Assembly: GCA_027349615.1 (NCBI GenBank)
Contig: DAIEML010000037.1
Coordinates: 1-13,904 of the forward strand
Reading direction: 5' to 3'
DNA: 13,904 bases
DNA from: Ignavibacteriales bacterium
GTDB taxonomy: Bacteria > Bacteroidota > Ignavibacteria > Ignavibacteriales > Ignavibacteriaceae
Shown: positions 1-6,990 of the stretch, one piece after another
Position numbering within the stretch: position 1 is the stretch's first letter
Layout of the letters: every line of letters starts with the position of its first letter
The notes under the pieces: generated by a model
Told to the model about the DNA's origin: nothing
Databases searched by the model: none
What the model saw: the letters and a program-made list of their open reading frames with translations, nothing else
Position numbers and translations under genes: made by a program

Positions 1-1
1 T

Positions 2-988
2 AGATATTCAAGATCAAAAGGAATTCCGGGGATATTAAAAGCAATTTCCAGAAAATATAAAAGGGATTTTGACGTTGATATAAATCCTGAAACAGAAGCT
101 GTCGCAACAATTGGAAGCAAAGAAGGATTGTCGCATCTCTGTCTTGCTCTTCTTGATGAAGGCGACGTTGTGCTTGTCCCAAACCCAACTTACCCGATTC
201 ATATTTACGGAGTAACCTCTGCGGGCGCCAATGTTATTTCAATTCCTTTAAGTGAAGAAAATAATTTTGTCCCGGACATTTCTTTGATTACACGAGATAT
301 GTGGCCGAGACCGAAAATGTTAATACTAAATTTTCCGGCTAATCCAACTACTGCCGTTGTTGATTTAGATTATTTAAAAGAAATTGTTGCTTATGCAAAG
401 AAGACCGACATGATTGTTGTTCACGATATGGCTTACAGCGATATTGTTTTTGACGGAACAAAAGTTCCATCAATCCTCCAGGTGCCCGGCGCGAAAGATG
501 TTGCAATAGAATTTTTTACAATGTCAAAGAGTTATAATATGGCTGGCTGGCGTGTGGGCTTTTGCGTAGGAAATTCCGAAGTGTGCAAAGCATTAGCTAA
601 ATTAAAAAGTTTTTATGACTATGGAATTTTTACGCCAATTCAAGTAGCCGCAATTGCTGCTTTAGATTCGCCGCCATCTGTTACAAAAGAAATTGCTCAA
701 GTTTATTACAACCGCCGTGAAGTTTTGGTTGATGGTCTAAACAGTATTGGTTGGAATGTAAAGAAGCCAAAAGCGAGTATGTTCGTCTGGGCCCCGATTC
801 CAGAAAAGTTTAAATCTATGGGATCGATTCAATTTTCTAAATTATTAATAGATAAGGCAGAAGTTGTAACTTCGCCGGGTGCTGCTTTCGGAGAATATGG
901 CGAAGGTTACTTACGAATTTCGATGGTTGAAAATGAACAGAGAATAAAGCAGGCAATCAGAAACATTAAAAAATTGATGGATAAATAA
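2..988 (+). CDS. alaC: Alanine aminotransferase AlaC-type (class I/II, PLP-dependent), N-terminus cut by window
   Basis: PLP-dependent transaminase, expected to interconvert pyruvate plus glutamate with alanine plus 2-oxoglutarate in the cytoplasm. The frame is open from base 2, so the TTG at 128 is internal. 328 residues are visible; E. coli AlaC has about 412, so roughly 70-80 N-terminal residues lie outside. From memory the match to E. coli AlaC is near-continuous: RGIP and TIGSKEGL near the left edge, PNPTYPIHIYG, HDMAYSDIVFDG, EFFTMSKSYNMAGWRVGF, TPIQVAAIAALD, PKASMFVWAPIP. Visible residue numbers: Asn114-Pro115 (NPT), Asp142 and Tyr145 as PLP-ring contacts, Lys176 as the Schiff-base lysine, Arg184. 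The LRIS arginine near the end should bind the substrate carboxylate. The next gene starts 21 nt downstream, so the two are probably co-transcribed. LL-diaminopimelate aminotransferase is a related alternative, but the SKSYNMAGWR and HDMAY context favours AlaC. Confidence 0.9.
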   Translation, partial: RYSRSKGIPGILKAISRKYKRDFDVDINPETEAVATIGSKEGLSHLCLALLDEGDVVLVPNPTYPIHIYGVTSAGANVISIPLSEENNFVPDISLITRDMWPRPKMLILNFPANPTTAVVDLDYLKEIVAYAKKTDMIVVHDMAYSDIVFDGTKVPSILQVPGAKDVAIEFFTMSKSYNMAGWRVGFCVGNSEVCKALAKLKSFYDYGIFTPIQVAAIAALDSPPSVTKEIAQVYYNRREVLVDGLNSIGWNVKKPKASMFVWAPIPEKFKSMGSIQFSKLLIDKAEVVTSPGAAFGEYGEGYLRISMVENEQRIKQAIRNIKKLMDK

Positions 989-1009
989 TTTTTAGTTTCA
1001 TAATCAAAA

Positions 1010-1798
1010 TTGAAAGCTTCAAAAGAATTAGAAAAAATTTTAAGCGATAAAACTTCCGGCTCTTCGGAAATCTTACTAAAGCTGAATAATTATTTCAGGA
1101 AGATTATAGATGAACCAGAAAAATTTAGTTTAACAATTCGGCTTGTTAAAAAGGAACTCCCGTACTTTACTTCAATTGATAATTATATAAAGCATCTGGA
1201 AAATATTTGTCCATCAGAAGATAAAAAAGTAGTAATCGATTTTATTACTTCTTTTGATGAAATCAGCTATAATAAATATCAACGGATTTACGAAAATGCA
1301 AAACCAGTTTTAAAAAACCTAAAAACCGTTTTAACAATTTCGAACAGTAAAACTATTGCTGAGTTTTTCAAATTGTGGAGAAAAGATAACAAACAATTAA
1401 AAGTTATTGTTTGCGAATCCCGCCCTAAAAATGAGGGAAGAATTTTTACTAAAGCTTTGTTAAAAGAAAATATCAAAGTTGAATTCATTACAGACTTTAT
1501 GATTTCCCACTACTTCCCTAAGGTTGACGCCGTTATTCTTGGCGCAGATTCGATTCTAAAAAATGGAAATGTCATTAACAAAACCGGAAGCCTTTCGGCA
1601 GCATTATTGTGCAGGCAATTCAAAAAACCTTGTTATGTTTTGGCATCAAAAGATAAATTTACGAACAAAAAGACTTTCTATCAAAAAGAACAGAACAAAA
1701 ATGAAGTTTGGAATTTTCGACACATGCTTCTAACAATAAATAATATCTATTTTGAAGAAGTTTCTAAAAAATTTATTACAAAACTAATTACCGAATAA
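1010..1798 (+). CDS. eIF2B-alpha-like / IF-2B superfamily protein without the isomerase cysteine
   Basis: 262 residues of the IF-2B fold (eIF2B alpha/beta/delta, MtnA and ribose-1,5-bisphosphate isomerase superfamily). An N-terminal helical part (about 1-100) opens with SDKTSGSSEILLKLNNYF, typical of archaeal and eukaryotic eIF2B-alpha-like proteins. The Rossmann-like half shows LTISNSKT (108-115), VIVCESRPKNEGR (132-144), VDAVILGADSILKNGNVINKTGS (172-194) and KPCYVLASKDKF (206-217). Asp180 of GAD matches the superfamily aspartate, but SNSK stands where MtnA-type isomerases carry the catalytic Cys (THCNAG). Isomerase activity is therefore doubtful and binding of a sugar phosphate or nucleotide more likely (inference). 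Start: TTG at 1010 is the only reasonable start, since a TAA lies three codons upstream (1001) and the next in-frame ATG is at residue 164; no clear SD. Probably in an operon with alaC. Bacterial role unknown. Confidence 0.75.
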   Translation: MKASKELEKILSDKTSGSSEILLKLNNYFRKIIDEPEKFSLTIRLVKKELPYFTSIDNYIKHLENICPSEDKKVVIDFITSFDEISYNKYQRIYENAKPVLKNLKTVLTISNSKTIAEFFKLWRKDNKQLKVIVCESRPKNEGRIFTKALLKENIKVEFITDFMISHYFPKVDAVILGADSILKNGNVINKTGSLSAALLCRQFKKPCYVLASKDKFTNKKTFYQKEQNKNEVWNFRHMLLTINNIYFEEVSKKFITKLITE

Positions 1799-1819
1799 AT
1801 TTTTCTCTATCATTATTCC

Positions 1820-1851
1820 TTTGCAATTAAAAAAGTGATGTTCTAATTTTC
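1820..1851 (+). promoter_or_regulatory. Candidate Bacteroidota-type promoter of the peptidase gene
   Basis: TTTG at 1820-1823, 20 nt, then TAATTTTC at 1844-1851. Compared with TTTG-N19-21-TAnnTTTG, only the last base of the -7 element differs. Transcription would start near 1856, giving a leader of about 22 nt. Such motifs are easy to find in AT-rich DNA. Confidence 0.35.
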
Positions 1852-1877
1852 ATTTCAAAAATTTTAATAGGCGATTT

Positions 1878-4022
1878 ATGAAATCTTTAAAATACATTCT
1901 TTTCTTTTTGACCTTGATCGTTACTACTTCCTTTCCACAGAAGAAAGATTTAACGATTGAACTTGTTACTACAAAATCTTATTCGCTTTTTCCCAAAAGA
2001 TTAGCCCAATTACAATGGAGAGCAGGCGAAAATTCTTTTACTTATATCGAGAATGTAAAAGGAAGTGAAAAATTAATTACTGAAGATGCAAAATCCGGCA
2101 AACAAGAACCTCTTTTAACTTTAGATGATTTAAACAATAAATTCTTAGAAACTCATCATCAATCTATTAAAAGATTTCCCTTTATCGAATGGACTGACAA
2201 AAATAATTTCCGCTTTTGGAATGATGATTCACTTTGGAGTTTTAATCTTGAAACTAAAACTCTGAAACTTTTAAATAACATCCCGGATAATGCAGAGAAT
2301 TTAGATTATACAAATAAAAACTTTGCTGCCTACACTATTAAAAATAATTTATTCATCGCCGTTAACAAAGAACAAAAGCAAATTACAAATGATTCGAATG
2401 AAGGAATCGTAAACGGACAATTAGTAGCGCGAAACGAATTTGGAATCGACAAAGGGACTTTCTGGTCACCAAATAATAATTATCTCGCTTACTACAGAAA
2501 AGATCAATCGATGGTAACTGATTATCCGCTTGTAGATATTTCTTATCATCCGGCAAAGCTTGTAAATATAAAATATCCTATGGCTGGGATGACAAGCGAA
2601 GAAGTTACGTTAGGAATTTATGATCTTAAGACAGGCAAAACAATTTTCTTAAAAACCGGCGAGCCGAAAGATCATTATTTAACCGGCGTTTCATGGGACC
2701 CAAATGAAAAATATGTTTACATCGGAATTCTAAACCGCGATCAAAATGATTTACATGAAATTAAATATGACATATCCAACGGCAATCCTATTGATACTTT
2801 ATTTGAAGAAACAAATCCGAAATATGTTCAGCCGCTTCACGGTGCAATTTTTTTGAAAAATCATCCTGATGAATTTATTTGGATTTCACGGCGCGATGGA
2901 TGGAATCATCTTTACCTTTACAACACAAAAGGTAAATTGATTAAACAACTTACCAAAGGTGATTGGGAAGTAACAGATTTAAACGGTTTTGATAAAAAAG
3001 AAGAAAATGTATTTTTCACTGCAACAAAAGAAAGTCCGCTCGATCGTGATTTTTATGAAGTGAATATTAATTCAGGAAAAATTACAAGAATTACTTCCGA
3101 ACCTGGTGTACATCATGTTGCTCAAAATGAATATGGAAATTTATTTCTTGATTCATTTAACAGTTTAAAAGTTCCGAATGAATCTTTAGTTCTAAATAAT
3201 GAAGGCAAAAGTATTAGAACAATTTTGAAGGCTGAAAATCCACTTGAAGATTATAATATTGGCGAAACAAAATTCTTCACTCTTAAAAGTAAAGACGGTT
3301 TCGATCTTTATTGTAGAATGATTACTCCGCCGGATTTTGATTCAACAAAAAAGTATCGCGCTCTCATTTATGTTTACGGCGGACCGGGAATTCAATTGAT
3401 AACCAACAGTTGGCTCGGCGGCGCAGGGCTTTGGCTTAATTACATGGCAGAACATGGTTATGTAATTTTCACACTTGATAATCGCGGTTCGGCAAATCCG
3501 GGTTTAGCTTTTGAGCAAACAACATTCAGACATTTAGGAACAGAAGAAATTGAAGATCAAACTCTTGGTGCCGAATATTTAAAATCTCTTTCTTTTGTTG
3601 ATTCGAATAAAGTTGGAGTATTCGGCTGGAGCTTCGGCGGATTTATGACTACATCTTTGATGACAAGAAGGCCAGGATTATTTAAAGTTGCTGTAGCCGG
3701 CGGTTCAGTTATTGATTGGAGTTATTACGAAGTAATGTACACCGAAAGATATATGGATACACCGCAACAAAATCCGGAAGGTTATAAAGAATCAAGTTTG
3801 CTAAATTATGTTCAAAATTTAAAAGGTAAACTTTTAATGATTCATGGAACAATGGATGGAACTGTCGTCTGGCAGCATGATTTAATGTTCATTAAAAAAT
3901 GTGCTGACCTCGGAATTCCAGTCGATTATTTTGTTTATCCCGGACAAGAACATGGAGTAAGAGGAGTTGATACGTTCCATTTGTATGACAAGATTACAAA
4001 TTATTTTAACGACAACTTGTAA
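1878..4022 (+). CDS. ptpA: Secreted prolyl tripeptidyl peptidase (S9B, DPP IV family), PtpA-like
   Basis: Periplasmic or secreted serine exopeptidase, expected to release tripeptides with proline in third position from peptide N-termini. Residues 1-20 form a signal peptide (MKSLKYILFFLTLIVTTSFP). About 25-460 is the beta-propeller and 465-714 the alpha/beta-hydrolase domain. The triad is Ser585 (GWSFGG), Asp660 (HGTMDGTV) and His692 (QEHGV). Recalling P. gingivalis PtpA (Ser603/Asp678/His710, amino-terminus clamp Glu205 and Glu636), the Ser-Asp, Ser-His and Ser-Glu636 spacings (75, 107, 33) are identical here, with Glu618 in YEVMY as the clamp. Glu187 lies in RNEFGIDKGTFWSP as in PtpA, in place of the double-Glu motif of classical DPP IV. 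Length 714 versus about 732. ATG at 1878 gives a clean signal peptide; only a weak AGG precedes it. The gene is 79 nt after the eIF2B-like gene and may have its own promoter. A dipeptidyl specificity cannot be excluded. Confidence 0.88.
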   Translation: MKSLKYILFFLTLIVTTSFPQKKDLTIELVTTKSYSLFPKRLAQLQWRAGENSFTYIENVKGSEKLITEDAKSGKQEPLLTLDDLNNKFLETHHQSIKRFPFIEWTDKNNFRFWNDDSLWSFNLETKTLKLLNNIPDNAENLDYTNKNFAAYTIKNNLFIAVNKEQKQITNDSNEGIVNGQLVARNEFGIDKGTFWSPNNNYLAYYRKDQSMVTDYPLVDISYHPAKLVNIKYPMAGMTSEEVTLGIYDLKTGKTIFLKTGEPKDHYLTGVSWDPNEKYVYIGILNRDQNDLHEIKYDISNGNPIDTLFEETNPKYVQPLHGAIFLKNHPDEFIWISRRDGWNHLYLYNTKGKLIKQLTKGDWEVTDLNGFDKKEENVFFTATKESPLDRDFYEVNINSGKITRITSEPGVHHVAQNEYGNLFLDSFNSLKVPNESLVLNNEGKSIRTILKAENPLEDYNIGETKFFTLKSKDGFDLYCRMITPPDFDSTKKYRALIYVYGGPGIQLITNSWLGGAGLWLNYMAEHGYVIFTLDNRGSANPGLAFEQTTFRHLGTEEIEDQTLGAEYLKSLSFVDSNKVGVFGWSFGGFMTTSLMTRRPGLFKVAVAGGSVIDWSYYEVMYTERYMDTPQQNPEGYKESSLLNYVQNLKGKLLMIHGTMDGTVVWQHDLMFIKKCADLGIPVDYFVYPGQEHGVRGVDTFHLYDKITNYFNDNL

Positions 4023-4043
4023 TATTAAATCATAAATTTCGAT

Positions 4044-4073
4044 TAAAGGGATGAAATTATTCTCATCCCTTTA
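4044..4073. terminator. Shared hairpin terminator between convergent genes
   Basis: Perfect 11-bp stem TAAAGGGATGA (4044-4054) / TCATCCCTTTA (4063-4073) with an 8-nt loop, in the 56 nt between the peptidase stop (4022) and the stop of the MATE gene on the other strand (4079). AT-rich DNA lies on both sides; the U tract is imperfect (TAATTTT on +), so it probably serves both directions. Confidence 0.75.
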
Positions 4074-4078
4074 TAATT

Positions 4079-5416
4079 TTAAATTGAAATTAATTTTCTG
4101 CTTTTTATATTGAACCTAATAGTAAGTAGAATTGCAGAAGTCATTAACCCAATTAAAAATCCAATCCAAACGCCGATTACATTTAGGTTAAACAGAAATC
4201 CTAAAATATAACCGACTGGCAATGCAATAATCCAATAAGCAAAAAATGTAATTAAAGTTGGTACTTTGACATCAGTTAAACCTCTTAATACACCAATACC
4301 AACAGCTTGTGTTCCATCAAAGATTTGAAATATTGCTGCAATAATTAATAATTGAGATGCAATAGTTATTACGCTATCATCTCTAATATAAAGTGAAGGG
4401 AAAAATTTATTGAAAGAGATAAAAATAATTCCGCAGCAAAACATTATTGCGGCTCCTAACAAAATTGCAGTAAAACCAGCTTGCCTAACTTCACTAATAT
4501 TTTGTTTGCCAACAGCAACACCAACTCTAATCGCTCCAGCAGAAGAAATTCCTAAAGTTGCCATATAAGTTATAGAAGCAAGATTAATCGCAATTTGATG
4601 AGCAGCTAATTGTTTAGTCCCCAGCCAGCCGATCATTACAATGGCAAAAGAAAATGCACCTACTTCAAAAACATATTGAACAGCGCTTGGTAATCCAAGA
4701 CTCAAAATATTTTTGACAACTTGAAAATTTATTTTATGAAATTTTAATCTTACATCGAATTGCCTGAACCGTGCGGATTTTTTCACATACCAGATAATTG
4801 CAATTGCCATAAATAATCTTGAAGAAAAAGTTGCCCATCCGGATCCATTTAATTCTAGTTTAGGAAAACCATAGTGCCCATAAACTAAAATCCAATTTAT
4901 TATTGCGTTAATCAAGTTTGCAATAATTGTTATAACCATAGCCGGGCGTGTTATTGACAGTCCTTCAATAAATTGTTTATAAGTTTGAAATAGCATAATT
5001 GGTAATATTGAATAACCTAGAATTTTGGAGTATGAAGCAGCAAGTTTATAAACTTGAATTGGTTGATTTAAATATTGAAATATATTCGAACAAAAATAAG
5101 TAATTACTATTAGAATAATTCCCAAAACAATATTAACTAAAATCGATTGCTGAAAAATTCTTTCACTTTCATTTTTTTTATTTGCACCAATTGAAATTGC
5201 TACCAATGGAGTAACCGCGTATGAGACTCCGATTCCAACAATTAAAATAATTAAAAATAATCCGTTTGCTAATGAAGCAGCAGCTAATGGTGCATCTCCA
5301 AGTCCTCCGACCATCATATTATCAACAACTTGCATCATAATATAACCAAGTTGACCGATCATGACTGGATAAGCAAGATTCATTGTACTTTTTATGTGGT
5401 CTTTAATGGAAGGCAT
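4079..5416 (-). CDS. MATE-family multidrug/cation efflux transporter, NorM branch
   Basis: Inner-membrane antiporter of 445 residues with about 12 hydrophobic segments in two related halves, the usual size. N-half signature: QVVDNMMVGGLGDAPLAAASLA (about 29-50). C-half signature: MIGWLGTKQLAAHQIAINLASITYMATLGISSAGAIRVGVAVGK (261-304). Compared with Vibrio NorM, the cation-site acids appear kept: Asp32 (VDNMM, cf. Asp36), Glu251 (FEVGAF, cf. Glu255) and Asp367 (FDGTQ, cf. Asp371). Na+- or H+-coupled export of cationic compounds is therefore likely; substrates cannot be read from sequence. ATG at 5416 is used and no clear SD precedes it. It is the last gene of the minus-strand run ZIP, tRNA-Ser, small protein, MATE, with 130 nt before it, and ends at the shared hairpin. 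Confidence 0.92.
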   Translation of the reverse strand: MPSIKDHIKSTMNLAYPVMIGQLGYIMMQVVDNMMVGGLGDAPLAAASLANGLFLIILIVGIGVSYAVTPLVAISIGANKKNESERIFQQSILVNIVLGIILIVITYFCSNIFQYLNQPIQVYKLAASYSKILGYSILPIMLFQTYKQFIEGLSITRPAMVITIIANLINAIINWILVYGHYGFPKLELNGSGWATFSSRLFMAIAIIWYVKKSARFRQFDVRLKFHKINFQVVKNILSLGLPSAVQYVFEVGAFSFAIVMIGWLGTKQLAAHQIAINLASITYMATLGISSAGAIRVGVAVGKQNISEVRQAGFTAILLGAAIMFCCGIIFISFNKFFPSLYIRDDSVITIASQLLIIAAIFQIFDGTQAVGIGVLRGLTDVKVPTLITFFAYWIIALPVGYILGFLFNLNVIGVWIGFLIGLMTSAILLTIRFNIKSRKLISI

Positions 5417-5546
5417 AATTCTATCTTTTTATGGGACTTAATTTCTAAAAATTTCTTAATAGTTAAAAATAAGATAATTTAAGAAATGGAGTAAGAAGAT
5501 TTGAAAACTTAAATTGTGAAAATGAAGTGCGGGAATTTATCTGCCA

Positions 5547-5786
5547 TTATTTACCGACTGAATAAACAGAAATACCAGCAGCATTAATTGACGTAAAAGG
5601 ATAATTATATTTTGAGGTTACGCTGTCAATTTGTTTCATTGAGAGAGATTCGGCTTCAGATTTAGCTGTTACAAATCTAATTGCATTTCCATTATTATGA
5701 TTTGTAAAAACTCCAACTAAAAATAACCCACCAAAAAGGAAAAATATACTTAAAAATATTACTGTTCCAATTAATAACTTTTTCAC
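5547..5786 (-). CDS. Small single-helix membrane protein of unknown function
   Basis: 79 residues that I do not recognise. Residues 1-4 are MKKL, about 5-27 form one strongly hydrophobic helix (LIGTVIFLSIFFLFGGLFLVGVF), and about 50 polar residues follow (HNNGNAIRFVTAKSEAESLSMKQIDSVTSKYNYPFTSIN split between Asn- and Ser-rich stretches), ending ISVYSVGK. The topology suggests a signal anchor with the tail outside the cytoplasm, or an uncleaved exported peptide. Start is GTG at 5784-5786; an in-frame TAA lies three codons upstream (5793-5795), so no longer form exists. A weak AGG sits about 11 nt before it. It is coding-like: clean start, a helix followed by a polar tail, no competing frame. 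It lies between tRNA-Ser(CGA) and the MATE gene on the same strand, 130 nt from the latter. Confidence 0.6.
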   Translation of the reverse strand: MKKLLIGTVIFLSIFFLFGGLFLVGVFTNHNNGNAIRFVTAKSEAESLSMKQIDSVTSKYNYPFTSINAAGISVYSVGK

Positions 5787-5817
5787 AAAACTTTACCTAA
5801 AAATAAATCAATATCTT

Positions 5818-5856
5818 AATCTGGGTTTAATTTAATATTAATAATTAAAATGTCAA
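5818..5856 (-). promoter_or_regulatory. Possible promoter for the small membrane protein
   Basis: On the minus strand a perfect TTGACA (5856-5851) is followed 16 nt later by TAAATT, within very AT-rich DNA, giving a leader of about 30 nt to the GTG start. The -10 match is weak and the element is of the general sigma-70 type rather than the Bacteroidota type, so this is tentative. Confidence 0.25.
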
Positions 5857-5899
5857 TACCAAATCGATAAATGGTGTTAAATAGTCATTTTAATTTTAG

Positions 5900-5988
5900 C
5901 GGAGAGACAGGGATTCGAACCCTGGATACCGATTACTCAGCATAACGGTTTTCGAGACCGTCCCATTCAACCACTCTGGCATCTCTCC
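5900..5988 (-). tRNA. serU: tRNA-Ser(CGA)
   Basis: 89-nt class II tRNA read on the minus strand. Acceptor GGAGAGA pairs with TCTCTCC, with discriminator G. The anticodon arm is ACGGT/ACCGT around loop CTCGAAA, anticodon CGA (plus-strand 5952-5954), reading UCG. A long variable arm and the T loop GGTTCGAATCC are present. The 3' CCA is not encoded. The mature 5' end is only 5 nt after the stop codon of the ZIP gene on the same strand. A TAATTTTT at 6007-6000 could be a -7 element overlapping the ZIP stop; otherwise the tRNA is processed from the ZIP transcript. The symbol follows E. coli usage by anticodon. Confidence 0.97.
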
Positions 5989-5993
5989 TAATT

Positions 5994-6737
5994 TTAACTA
6001 AAAATTAAATGCACACCTAAAATTAATAATAATCCAAGACTTAAAGAAAAAACAACAAGTCTAGTATGATTTTTCAACATTTCACCTAAAACTGCGTGCA
6101 ATGATAAAAATATAAATCCGCCTGCGATATGAGCCATTATTATACTTGATACAACTGGCGAAATTCCGGATTGAAATAAATATGTTCCGATTATTGAGCC
6201 AATAATTGTTGTTGATTCAACCAGAGTAACATAAATTATAATTTTTTGTTTAGGATAACTTGAACTAAACATCAATGCTGCAAGCGCAAGTCCTTCCGGA
6301 AATTTATGAGTTAATATTGCAGCTAAAATAGATTCGTTTTGAAAATGCGATCCATTTCCTGTACTAAGCGCCATGCCGTCTAACAAAGAATGAATTGAAA
6401 GGGCTGTAATTAATGTCAATACAATTTCTGAAAATTTGTGTGTCGTCTTTTCATCAAAATGACTTGCTGAGCACGCAGGGCAAACGTGAGAAAAATATTT
6501 GCTAATAAACCAGAATAAAAGATATCCGGATAATATTCCAATAACAATTTGTATTACTGCCAAATTTTCGTATGATTCAGGAATTAGCACAAATAAAGCA
6601 GCGCCCATAAGTGCGCCAGCAGAAAAAGAAATTAAACTGCAAAGTTTTTTATGATTTAATTTCACAATAAAGGTTGAACCCGCTCCAGATAATGCAGAAA
6701 TTAATGCTAAAAATCCACGGATTATGTTGTTTTCCAT
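5994..6737 (-). CDS. ZIP-family divalent metal (zinc/iron) transporter
   Basis: 247 residues, eight predicted membrane helices (about 3-24, 32-52, 59-79, 103-123, 134-157, 163-188, 193-213, 226-246), the usual size for bacterial ZIPs. It imports Zn2+ or related divalent metals into the cytoplasm. Family motifs of the binuclear site are seen: HSLLDGMAL in helix 4 (His116, Asp120) and THKFPEGLALAAL in helix 5 (His144, Glu148), plus Glu174 in helix 6. The loop between helices 3 and 4 holds HVCPACSASH (84-93), with Cys86, Cys89, His84 and His93, and His100 further on; this could bind metal, which variable ZIP loops often do. ATG at 6737 follows TAA with no SD. It heads the minus-strand run with tRNA-Ser(CGA). 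A palindrome at 6766-6783 lies upstream. Metal specificity is not decidable. Confidence 0.9.
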   Translation of the reverse strand: MENNIIRGFLALISALSGAGSTFIVKLNHKKLCSLISFSAGALMGAALFVLIPESYENLAVIQIVIGILSGYLLFWFISKYFSHVCPACSASHFDEKTTHKFSEIVLTLITALSIHSLLDGMALSTGNGSHFQNESILAAILTHKFPEGLALAALMFSSSYPKQKIIIYVTLVESTTIIGSIIGTYLFQSGISPVVSSIIMAHIAGGFIFLSLHAVLGEMLKNHTRLVVFSLSLGLLLILGVHLIFS

Positions 6738-6741
6738 TTAA

Positions 6742-6749
6742 CAAACTTA
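6742..6749 (-). promoter_or_regulatory. Possible -7 element for the ZIP gene
   Basis: TAAGTTTG on the minus strand fits TAnnTTTG exactly, 4 nt before the ATG. If used, transcription would begin at or next to the start codon, which would make a leaderless mRNA and fit the absence of an SD. No TTTG lies at the right spacing upstream (the position holds TTTAC), so the match may be chance. Confidence 0.25.
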
Positions 6750-6765
6750 TTAGGTTAAAAATTAA

Positions 6766-6783
6766 ATTGTAAATATATACAAT
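6766..6783. promoter_or_regulatory. Operator-like palindrome upstream of the ZIP gene
   Basis: Perfect inverted repeat ATTGTA-N6-TACAAT, 18 bp, ending 29 nt before the ZIP start codon, where a regulator of the ZIP gene would act. I do not recognise it as a known Zur, Fur or MntR box. The AT-rich background makes short palindromes common. Confidence 0.35.
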
Positions 6784-6837
6784 CTTAGATGATTTGTAAT
6801 AATTTAAGTTTCAAAATTCAATAAACAGAATCAAAGT

Positions 6838-6868
6838 TTTGTTAAAGGAATTGAAATTTTTATATTTG
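6838..6868 (+). promoter_or_regulatory. Bacteroidota-type promoter of tRNA-Ser(GGA)
   Basis: TTTG at 6838-6841, exactly 19 nt, then TATATTTG at 6861-6868: a full match to the Bacteroidota -33/-7 consensus TTTG-N19-TAnnTTTG. The mature tRNA starts 12 nt after the -7 element, leaving a leader of a few nucleotides. It is the best promoter in the window and a strong hint about taxonomy. Confidence 0.8.
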
Positions 6869-6880
6869 CTACGTTTCTTT

Positions 6881-6967
6881 GGAAAGGTGCAGGAGTGGCT
6901 TAACTGGCACGCCTGGAAAGCGTGTGTGCCTTAACGGGTACCGAGAGTTCGAATCTCTCCCTTTCCG
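6881..6967 (+). tRNA. serW: tRNA-Ser(GGA)
   Basis: 87-nt class II tRNA. Acceptor GGAAAGG pairs with CCTTTCC, with discriminator G at 6967. The anticodon stem is CACGC (6908-6912) / GCGTG (6920-6924) around loop CTGGAAA, anticodon GGA (6915-6917), reading UCC and UCU. A long variable arm and T loop AGTTCGAATCT are present; CCA is not encoded. A short GCTT/AAGC repeat followed by six T (6987-6992) is a weak possible terminator, and the GH5 gene on the other strand ends there. The symbol follows E. coli usage by anticodon. Confidence 0.97.
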
Positions 6968-6990
6968 CTTTAATTTAATCTGAAGCTTTT

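Noticed and set aside
128..130. TTG as the start of the aminotransferase
   Set aside because: The frame continues to the window edge and encodes conserved AlaC sequence (RGIP, TIGSKEG) upstream, so the gene is cut by the window.
5900..6967. The two tRNA-Ser genes as a repeat pair bounding an inserted ZIP gene
   Set aside because: They have different anticodons and diverged arms, lie on opposite strands, and the ZIP gene shows no base-composition difference.
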